NCBI GenBank assembly: GCA_002396085.1
Contig: DGWI01000052.1
Span: 1 to 25,339, forward strand
Length of the DNA: 25,339 nt
Source of the DNA: Porphyromonadaceae bacterium UBA4262
GTDB taxonomy: Bacteria; Bacteroidota; Bacteroidia; Bacteroidales; Muribaculaceae
Reading direction: 5' to 3'
Below are positions 1 through 5,406 of this stretch, one piece after another. The position numbers and the translations under genes were made by a program. The first letter of the stretch is position 1; every line of letters starts with the position of its first letter. The notes below the pieces were generated by a model that did not search any database, was not told the DNA's origin, and was given only the letters and a program-made list of their open reading frames with translations.

Positions 1-24
1 GTAAACTTTTTTCAGGACGGTACA

Positions 25-286
25 TCATGCAGATATTGCAGATTTGGCAGACAATTCAATTCACGCCGATGACGCAGATTATTTGGGTTCATGCAGATAT
101 TGCTGATTTGGCAGACAATTCAATTCACGCGGATGACGCTGATTTATATTTGGGCTCATGCAGATATTGCTGATTTGGAAGACAATTCATTTCACGCGGA
201 TGGCGCTGATTTTTATTTAGGCTCATGCAGATATTGCTGATTTGGAAGACAATTCATTTCACGCGGATGGCGCTGATTGTTTAGAT
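25..286. repeat. Four tandem ~64-67 bp repeats
   Basis: Four head-to-tail units start at 25, 89, 156 and 223 with lengths 64, 67, 67 and 64. Each opens with TCATGCAGATATTGC, has GACAATTCA in the middle and ends near CACGCGGATG-CGCTGATT. Units 3 and 4 are nearly identical; unit 1 is the most diverged. A fifth start (TCATGCC) at 287 decays at once. I see no open frame or CRISPR-like spacers. The opening and the CACGCGGAT core recur in the 94-bp repeats at 3011-3283, so both belong to one repeat style. Function unknown. Confidence 0.85.
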
Positions 287-535
287 TCATGCCAACTCTT
301 TAACGATTGCACATTCCGAAAAGTTGCGGAGTGAGTCAACGAGATGATGGGGTTTGGGTGGCGCCGATTGGTGTCTTTGGCCCTAACGTGAAATGGGTCG
401 GTTTCGAGGGGATTGACTGTCTATTATGCATGACAATGAATTGTTGTCCTGCGTTGGGCGACAGACCATAAATACCTGAAAAACAGGGAACGTTGTTATT
501 GCAAATTTACAACGACAAAGCTAGGGCGATTTTTC
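287..535. other. Unassigned intergenic DNA
   Basis: Between the left-end repeats and the first promoter I find no convincing coding frame, RNA gene or hairpin terminator. It could hold the decayed end of a gene lying to the left, but nothing in the translations is recognisable. Confidence 0.4.
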
Positions 536-566
536 TTGCACAGCCCAGCGGGCACCTGTACCTTTG
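536..566 (+). promoter_or_regulatory. Bacteroidota promoter of the 617-2824 gene
   Basis: A -33 TTG (536-538) is separated by 20 bp from a -7 box TACCTTTG (559-566), matching the Bacteroidota primary sigma consensus TTG-N19..21-TAnnTTTG. Transcription should begin about 7 bases later, giving a leader of roughly 45 nt. This decides the gene start: the open frame reaches back to a TTG at 536, but that TTG is the -33 element. Confidence 0.8.
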
Positions 567-616
567 CAGTCGTAAAGCTTTACGACTCATTTTGTTTAAC
601 TCAAAAACTTACCACT

Positions 617-2824
617 ATGAAGAGATTTACCTATCATCTGCTGGCTGTGTTTGCCTTTATTTTGGCATTCAACACTGCAGCCCAGCCTCCCCAACAGCTG
701 CAAAGACTTGAGAAGGGCACATTCACCCAAGCTTTAAGTCCACACAAGTTCATAACCAAGTCCTTTAAGGCCAGCAATGGCATCAATGCAACCACCGCTC
801 AAAAACGAACCAACAAAGCCAAAGAAGGCCAACCCACCTATCAAGTTGATTTTGTCTTGGACTTTGATGCCGAGCATGGAGGCTATGTGTATGACGTCCG
901 TGTAGACAATAAAGAGAACCATTTTAGATTCTATGACCTCGATTTATTTGATCCTGTTTGTGGCTCGAATGTGGTTTCACTACCTGCTGGAACCTACGAT
1001 ATGCTCTTCAGTTTCGTTCAACTAGACACCCTTGAATCAAATTATATCTATAAAGTGGTCATCCGCGAGAATGTGACCGTTGACCACGATATGCAACTGA
1101 ACTTCTCGGCCAATGAGGCAACGAATCGTATCCACCACGAAATTATCAACCCTGAAGGAGAGGCATTGAAAATCGGGTCATATATTTATGACAATGGTCA
1201 TTTGACTCCTATTGACCCAGGTAATGTTGATGACATTCTAGTCTACAACGCCATTGTATGCTCAGATTATGGCATCGCCTATGATGTAAATGAAAATGTT
1301 GGAGTTAAAGCAGTAAGTCCAGATGGTGAAATAGTTAGCCAAGGGAATTGGGCCACGTCTGACATTTTTGTCAATGATGTGAGCGACCGTTATAGCTTTT
1401 ACTTATACCGCATGGCATTTAAAGATCACCAAGTGTTTAACACAGCTTTCGAGACCGTGGGAGCCCACGGAGACGTGACTTATACTAATGACCCAGCCAA
1501 TTATGTAGAGTATGATGTGCCATTTAAAGCGCCCTATCATCATGGCGAAAAATTGTATCCTGTTCTTATGACATACGCACTTCCAAAACAGTTTGATTGG
1601 GCTTACATTCCTGGATTTGTGCTTGACCCCATTGTTGAAGGCGATGCCATCAAATTTTACCTAGACGCAAAGGTTGAAGATAGCCCTGCAGGCAACATTA
1701 TACCTTACATCCAACTAGATTATTCTAAAAAAATAGCCACTGATTGGGGACATGATTATTTGCCAGTGGTTGGAACTACTCCTTTAACAAATACCCAAGG
1801 TAACATTGTATTAGCGAACAATGGAACATCTTCATATTTAACAATAAATGGATTGCCCCGAGGTTTTAATTGGGATTTGAACGAAGAAGGAACGAGCGAT
1901 TATAGCTATGATTATTGGCCTACACATCCTTCTTTCTCCTATCCTGTCGAAAAAGCGAAAGGCATTATTGGCAACAATTGCCCAATTTTTGTGAACAACA
2001 TTATGCGTGACTACTGGGAATGGGATGAAACTTATTGTCTGCGTTTTAATATTGGGTACTTAGGACGCTATGGCGAAATCTCCGAAGGTATTTCTGATGC
2101 TCAGATAAGCATCACATTAGATGGGGAGGAATTCATCAACACGCAAGGAGCTTTTGAGTATTATGCACCAAAACTCCCTGCTGGCGTGGTGGATGTCACA
2201 ATTACCAACGAGCTGGTTGAGGTGGACGATTTGCCTGGCTCAAACAAAGCACAATTGCACTATATCGCTGGTGAGGAGGACGATTGTTCGCCCACGATGA
2301 CCATGCTGCATTTCAAAGACAATAACGGCGATGTAACCGACCGATTTGCCACAGGTGACGAAGGCACGATGGAGTTTACAGCCGGTGACTTCAATTACAT
2401 CGTTACACCTTGGGAAACAGGAGTTTACAATCGCTATACTCCTGAGTCTGTAGAGGTGAGTTATTCGCCATACGGCGAGGATAACTGGAATGAGTTGGCT
2501 GTGGAGGAAGTGCCCGAGAACTACTGGCCTGTGATGGGATGGTTCTATACTGGCTCGCTGGCTAGCGTGACAGGTGAGGCCTACAAAGGCTGGTTCGACC
2601 TGAAGATTCGCCTGACCGATGCTGCGGGCAACTGGCAGGAGCAGGTGCTCAGCCCCGCCTTCCGCATCGATAACCTGGCCTACAGCAGCGTGGCAAATGT
2701 AGGCAGCGACAATGCCCGCGAGGTGGCACGCTATAGCATCGATGGCAAGCGTGTCGATGCCAGTCACCACGGCGTGACCATCGTCAAGATGAGTGACGGC
2801 ACCGCAAAGAAGATAGTCCAATAA
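617..2824 (+). CDS. Secreted protein with T9SS-like C-terminal sorting signal
   Basis: Start ATG 617 lies downstream of a clear promoter and opens a signal peptide (MKRFTYHLLAVFAFILAF, cleavage probably near NTAAQ); 735 residues. Roughly residues 25-600 are not recognisable to me. From about 540 the protein resembles the C-terminal region often found behind subtilisin-like S8 peptidases of Prevotella and relatives (motifs TMTMLHFKDNNGDVTDRFAT, VSYSPYGEDNWNEL, LKIRLTDAAGNWQEQV). It ends in a short tail of the type A T9SS style (RYSIDGKRV, then VTIVKMSDGTAKKIV), suggesting export through the type IX system. No Asp/His/Ser subtilase motifs are present, so it is not itself an S8 peptidase. Composition changes inside the gene: the first two thirds are AT-rich, while the last ~500 bp are clearly GC-richer and like the rest of the window. 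Family and role are uncertain. Confidence 0.8.
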   Translation: MKRFTYHLLAVFAFILAFNTAAQPPQQLQRLEKGTFTQALSPHKFITKSFKASNGINATTAQKRTNKAKEGQPTYQVDFVLDFDAEHGGYVYDVRVDNKENHFRFYDLDLFDPVCGSNVVSLPAGTYDMLFSFVQLDTLESNYIYKVVIRENVTVDHDMQLNFSANEATNRIHHEIINPEGEALKIGSYIYDNGHLTPIDPGNVDDILVYNAIVCSDYGIAYDVNENVGVKAVSPDGEIVSQGNWATSDIFVNDVSDRYSFYLYRMAFKDHQVFNTAFETVGAHGDVTYTNDPANYVEYDVPFKAPYHHGEKLYPVLMTYALPKQFDWAYIPGFVLDPIVEGDAIKFYLDAKVEDSPAGNIIPYIQLDYSKKIATDWGHDYLPVVGTTPLTNTQGNIVLANNGTSSYLTINGLPRGFNWDLNEEGTSDYSYDYWPTHPSFSYPVEKAKGIIGNNCPIFVNNIMRDYWEWDETYCLRFNIGYLGRYGEISEGISDAQISITLDGEEFINTQGAFEYYAPKLPAGVVDVTITNELVEVDDLPGSNKAQLHYIAGEEDDCSPTMTMLHFKDNNGDVTDRFATGDEGTMEFTAGDFNYIVTPWETGVYNRYTPESVEVSYSPYGEDNWNELAVEEVPENYWPVMGWFYTGSLASVTGEAYKGWFDLKIRLTDAAGNWQEQVLSPAFRIDNLAYSSVANVGSDNAREVARYSIDGKRVDASHHGVTIVKMSDGTAKKIVQ

Positions 2825-2830
2825 GCCTCA

Positions 2831-2980
2831 ATAAGCCCCCGAAGAAGCCCCCAAGCCCCCGAAGAAGCCCCCAAGCCCCCTAAAGGGGGTGTACAAAGCG
2901 GCAACAAGTCCCCCTTTAGGGGGATTTAGGGGGCTTACCTCCTTTAGGGGAATATAGGGGGCTTACCTCCTTTAGGGGGA
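2831..2980. repeat. G/C-rich palindromic intergenic repeat cluster
   Basis: Direct repeats of AAGCCCCC spaced by GAAG lead into CCCCCTAAAGGGGG (2876-2889). Its reverse complement CCCCCTTTAGGGGG follows at 2910-2923, and further TTTAGGGG and TAGGGGGCTTACCTCC copies follow to about 2980. The two 14-mers can pair into a long hairpin just after the stop of the 617-2824 gene, so it may act as a terminator in either direction. There is no T-run. Confidence 0.7.
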
Positions 2981-3010
2981 CTTGATGGGTGCCTTAAATA
3001 TTTCGTGAGC

Positions 3011-3283
3011 TCATGCAGGTTTTGCAGATCAGCAGATATTACAGTCTGCTAAAATCGGCTTAATCTGCATGAGTTTTTTCTCACGCAGATTTTGTGGCTT
3101 AGGTTCATGCAGAATTTGCAGATCAGCAGATATTTTAGTCTGCTAAAATCCGCGAGATCTGCATGAGTTTTTTCTCACGCGGATTTTGTGGTTTAGGTTC
3201 ATGCAGATATAGCAGATCAGCAGATGTTTTAGTCTGCTAAAATCGGCTTAATCTGCATGAGTTTTTTCTCACGCGGATTTTGT
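3011..3283. repeat. Three tandem 94-bp repeats with internal dyads
   Basis: Units begin at 3011, 3105 and 3199 with an exact 94-bp period; the last is cut after about 85 bp. Each contains CTCATGCAG near its start and CTGCATGAG about 55 bp later, with an inner pair AGCAGA/TCTGCT, so a unit can fold into a nested hairpin followed by TTTTTTCTCACGC. The start (TCATGCAGAT) and CACGCGGAT core match the left-end repeats. No coding sense is apparent. It could be a multi-copy intergenic element. Confidence 0.8.
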
Positions 3284-3357
3284 ACCACATGAATTGTCAT
3301 CAAATCTAGATGATTGCGCTATTAAAATGGTTTTTCGGCAAAAAATGCGCAAAAAAT

Positions 3358-3388
3358 TTGGTGGTGTCGGAAAATGGTATTACCTTTG
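3358..3388 (+). promoter_or_regulatory. Promoter of tRNA-Cys
   Basis: TTG at 3358-3360, a 20-bp spacer and TACCTTTG at 3381-3388. The expected start of transcription lies about 10 bases before the mature tRNA, so the 5' leader is very short. Confidence 0.8.
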
Positions 3389-3405
3389 CAGTCGCATTTG
3401 CAAAT

Positions 3406-3477
3406 GGTCGCATGGATGAGTGGTTTAGTCACCGGTCTGCAAAACCGGGCACAGCGGTTCGAGTCCGCTTGCGACCT
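3406..3477 (+). tRNA. tRNA-Cys (anticodon GCA)
   Basis: The acceptor stem GGTCGCA (3406-3412) pairs with TGCGACC (3470-3476), with discriminator T at 3477. The anticodon arm is CCGGT-CTGCAAA-ACCGG, giving anticodon GCA after the invariant U33. The T arm is AGCGG-TTCGAGT-CCGCT. The D arm is weakly paired, as is common in tRNA-Cys. The terminal CCA is not encoded. A promoter lies just upstream and a hairpin just downstream, so the gene looks monocistronic. An open frame crosses this region but is only a shadow. Confidence 0.93.
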
Positions 3478-3487
3478 CAAGACCTTA

Positions 3488-3516
3488 AGGCGCTGACTCC
3501 ATTGGAATCAGCGCCT
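3488..3516 (+). terminator. Hairpin terminator after tRNA-Cys
   Basis: A perfect 9-bp inverted repeat AGGCGCTGA / TCAGCGCCT with an 11-nt loop sits 11 bases after the tRNA. It is followed by ATTTGTCT, a weak U tract. Confidence 0.65.
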
Positions 3517-3525
3517 ATTTGTCTA

Positions 3526-3560
3526 ATCTAGAGGCTCTAGAAGAACTAGAAAAACTAGAC
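3526..3560. repeat. Short CTAGA repeat cluster
   Basis: CTAGAGGCTCTAG, itself a dyad, is followed by CTAGAAGAA, CTAGAAAAA and CTAGAC. The same CTAGA word marks the hairpin at 9131-9168 and the degenerate end of the S8 gene near 24900. It separates the tRNA terminator from lysO. Function unknown. Confidence 0.5.
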
Positions 3561-3579
3561 AAGATATTCTGAAGAAGAA

Positions 3580-3858
3580 TTGCTCACTGTAGTCGCCATC
3601 ATGTTTTGTGGCATCGGTGTGGGATGGCTGTTGCGCCATCGCCGGTTGTCATTCATCTCCCGGGTCATCACGGTGTTGATTTGGGTGTTGCTGCTATGTC
3701 TGGGCATTGAGGTGGGGATGAACCCACAAGTCATCAGCCGCCTCACCGACCTGGGAGTGGAGGCTGTGGTCATGTGCCTTGCCGGCATGGCAGGAAGCCT
3801 AACGCTGGCATGGGCATTGTGGCGCGTGGTGCTGAAAAAGAAAGGAGGCCCGTCATGA
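3580..3858 (+). CDS. LysO family lysine exporter, N-terminal half
   Basis: This 92-residue inner-membrane protein matches the N-terminal part of LysO (YbjE, DUF340), which exports lysine. Visible: an N-terminal hydrophobic segment (VVAIMFCGIGVGWLL), a basic loop (RHRR), a second segment (VITVLIWVLLLCLGIEVG), the family-typical GIEVG-N, then a third hydrophobic stretch (AVVMCLAGMAGSLTLAWAL) and a KKK end. The start is uncertain: TTG 3580 follows a purine-rich GAAGAAGAA, while ATG 3601 would remove seven residues; no other ATG fits. Its stop overlaps the start of the next gene (ATGA, 3855-3858), so the two are translationally coupled and together make about 290 residues, the length of one-piece LysO. 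No clear promoter is seen. Confidence 0.8.
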   Translation: MLTVVAIMFCGIGVGWLLRHRRLSFISRVITVLIWVLLLCLGIEVGMNPQVISRLTDLGVEAVVMCLAGMAGSLTLAWALWRVVLKKKGGPS

Positions 3859-4457
3859 AAGGAAGTATGACGATTGTCGCTTTCTTTGTGCTGGGCATCA
3901 TTTGTGGGTTGTTCCATCTGATTCCCGATGGCATCAACATCGGCCGATGGAGTTACATTGCCTTGTGTGCGTTGCTGTTCTGTGTCGGCATCAGTGTGGG
4001 CAACGACACGCAGATGCTGCGGCGGTTCCGCTCGCTCGACCCCTTGCTGCTGTTGCTGCCGCTGATGACCATCATCGGCACCCTGGCCGGAGTGACGGTC
4101 GTGTCGCTGGCCATGCCTCATCGTTCGCTCACCGAGTGCCTTGCCGTTGGTTCAGGTTTTGCCTACTACTCTCTGTCAAGCATTTTCATTACCCAATACA
4201 AAGGTCCCGAACTGGGTACCGTGGCACTGCTGGCCAACATTCTGCGCGAGGTCATTACCCTGCTGGGAGCCCCGCTGATGGTGCGGTGGTTCGGTCGCCT
4301 CGCTCCCATCTCGGCCGGTGGCGCCACCACCATGGACACCACCCTGCCCATCATCACCCGCAGTTGTGGCCAGGACTACGTCATCCTCTCGCTCTTCCAC
4401 GGCTTCTGCGTCGACTTCAGTGTCCCCTTCCTCGTCACCTTCTTCTGCACCCTGTAG
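3855..4457 (+). CDS. lysO: LysO family lysine exporter, C-terminal half
   Basis: This 200-residue membrane protein corresponds to the C-terminal part of LysO. Start ATG 3855 overlaps the stop of the N-terminal half by ATGA, after AAAGGAGG, a rare good Shine-Dalgarno for this window. It has about six hydrophobic segments. Family-typical stretches are CVGISVGND, SGFAYYSLSSIFITQ, LGTVALLANILREVITL, a GGATTMDTTLPIITR signature and the terminal VDFSVPFLVTFFC. Role: efflux of lysine or toxic analogues, presumably with the upstream half as a heteromer. It ends only 2 bp from the stop of the convergent AbiEii gene with no terminator between, so the two transcripts may overlap. The longer open frame starting at 3774 is upstream read-through. 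Confidence 0.85.
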   Translation: MKGSMTIVAFFVLGIICGLFHLIPDGINIGRWSYIALCALLFCVGISVGNDTQMLRRFRSLDPLLLLLPLMTIIGTLAGVTVVSLAMPHRSLTECLAVGSGFAYYSLSSIFITQYKGPELGTVALLANILREVITLLGAPLMVRWFGRLAPISAGGATTMDTTLPIITRSCGQDYVILSLFHGFCVDFSVPFLVTFFCTL

Positions 4458-4459
4458 TT

Positions 4460-5071
4460 TCACAGCAAGGCTATGACTTGCTCTGTTATGTGTCTCTTGA
4501 TCTCTTCCCACTCGACATCCACCAGCATGTGAGGCATTTCTTGATTTTCTGCATCATTAAAATACATGATACTCCTCAGAAGTATGAAATCGTCTACATT
4601 AGGATATTTCTCATGAAAAAAACCAAGAATCTGTTCCATCGAGAAGTGCTGCAGCAAGAAATATAAATCTACAAAGTCTTTACGAGAACCTCGACCAATT
4701 ATTGCATTAATTTTCATTGCTGCAATCTCTTTTTGCGATGCCAATATCATGCCGTCCTCAATGATAGCCGTGTCTATCCATGGTATCGTATAGTTCACAA
4801 TATCCACTTTCACATTATCCAAATCGTAGACTGTCATGAACCGATTGGAATGAACCAAAGTCGCATTGCCCAAATCATTCAGCAGTTGCGTCAAGACTGA
4901 GCGGCCGCCATCAAACAAACCAAAAAGATCTAAGTCAACCGAAGTACGATGACCATATTGTAGAGCCAATGCCGTGCCACCAACCAAGCGACACGACGAG
5001 AATTCTGGATAGGCAAATATGCCCTTTATGAGTTCCAGGGTGTGGGGAAGGATTGTGCTGTAGTGTAGCAT
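4460..5071 (-). CDS. AbiEii/AbiGii-type nucleotidyltransferase toxin
   Basis: 203 residues of the AbiEii nucleotidyltransferase fold, the toxin of type IV-like toxin-antitoxin or abortive-infection modules. The sequence shows the GG(T) motif at G31-G32-T33, R42-T-S44 followed by D46 and D48 (metal-binding pair), a third acidic residue at D90 (VKVDIV), and the family signature K120...R130-K131-D132 with D135-L-Y137. Homologues transfer nucleotides to RNA, including tRNA in MenT-type toxins; the substrate here is unknown. The start overlaps the upstream partner gene by 46 nt, implying coupling. The pair is AT-richer than the flanking genes, which suggests transfer. All core residues look intact. 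Confidence 0.85.
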   Translation of the reverse strand: MLHYSTILPHTLELIKGIFAYPEFSSCRLVGGTALALQYGHRTSVDLDLFGLFDGGRSVLTQLLNDLGNATLVHSNRFMTVYDLDNVKVDIVNYTIPWIDTAIIEDGMILASQKEIAAMKINAIIGRGSRKDFVDLYFLLQHFSMEQILGFFHEKYPNVDDFILLRSIMYFNDAENQEMPHMLVDVEWEEIKRHITEQVIALL

Positions 5072-5331
5072 CGATAATCCCGAATATCTGTACCTGTAAT
5101 TGTTGAGATAAAGTTTAAATCCACTGAACTCATCGTCCGAAGACCTTTACAAATCTCTGCAATCCTTTCAAGTCCGAATTGGCCACAAATAATGCGCCAG
5201 TCAGACAATCGCCCAACCTCCAAGATGCGCTCAACAATAAACTCGGAATCTTTCTCCCAGCTTAATTTACTCTTGTCAACATCCCAAAAACAAACAGGAC
5301 TAAGATCAGATATTTTATATTGATGGCCCAT
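5026..5331 (-). CDS. DUF6922-like partner (putative antitoxin) of AbiEii
   Basis: 101 residues. The opening (LSPVCFWDVDKSKLSWEKD), FIVERILEVGRLSDWRII, and a C-terminal helical half resemble DUF6922 proteins, which sit directly upstream of AbiEii-like toxins in many Bacteroidota. This name rests on recognition of the motif style only. It is the first gene of a two-gene unit; the toxin start lies inside its 3' end. ATG 5331 follows a good promoter at 5352-5382 by about 20 bases. Antitoxin function is inferred from position. Confidence 0.75.
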   Translation of the reverse strand: MGHQYKISDLSPVCFWDVDKSKLSWEKDSEFIVERILEVGRLSDWRIICGQFGLERIAEICKGLRTMSSVDLNFISTITGTDIRDYRCYTTAQSFPTPWNS

Positions 5332-5351
5332 GGTTCGATAAATTCACACTG

Positions 5352-5382
5352 CAAAGTTACTACATTTTGTCTAATGCAGCAA
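5352..5382 (-). promoter_or_regulatory. Promoter of the toxin-antitoxin pair
   Basis: On the minus strand, TTG (5380-5382), 20 bp, then TAACTTTG (5352-5359), about 20 bases before ATG 5331. The leader is therefore very short. The element lies just beyond the end of the glutaminase-like gene. Confidence 0.75.
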
Positions 5383-5406
5383 CTTTGCAGTACAAAAAAC
5401 ATCGGC

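Noticed and set aside
25..286. Possible CRISPR array
   Set aside because: The units are contiguous 64-67-bp copies similar along their whole length; there are no short constant repeats alternating with unique spacers, and no cas genes.
2240..2821. Minus-strand open frame of 193 residues
   Set aside because: It is antisense to the GC-rich end of the secreted protein gene, has no promoter, and its Cys/His-rich translation looks like a codon-bias shadow.
3406..3477. tRNA-Cys as an integration site of a mobile element
   Set aside because: I found no repeat of the tRNA 3' end (GTTCGAGTCCGC) elsewhere in the window and no integrase gene.
3310..3531. 73-residue open frame over the tRNA region
   Set aside because: It covers the promoter, tRNA-Cys and terminator; the RNA structure explains the sequence.
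3902..4666. 254-residue open frame overlapping lysO in another frame
   Set aside because: The His/Arg-rich translation has no domain sense and conflicts with the well-supported lysO and AbiEii genes.
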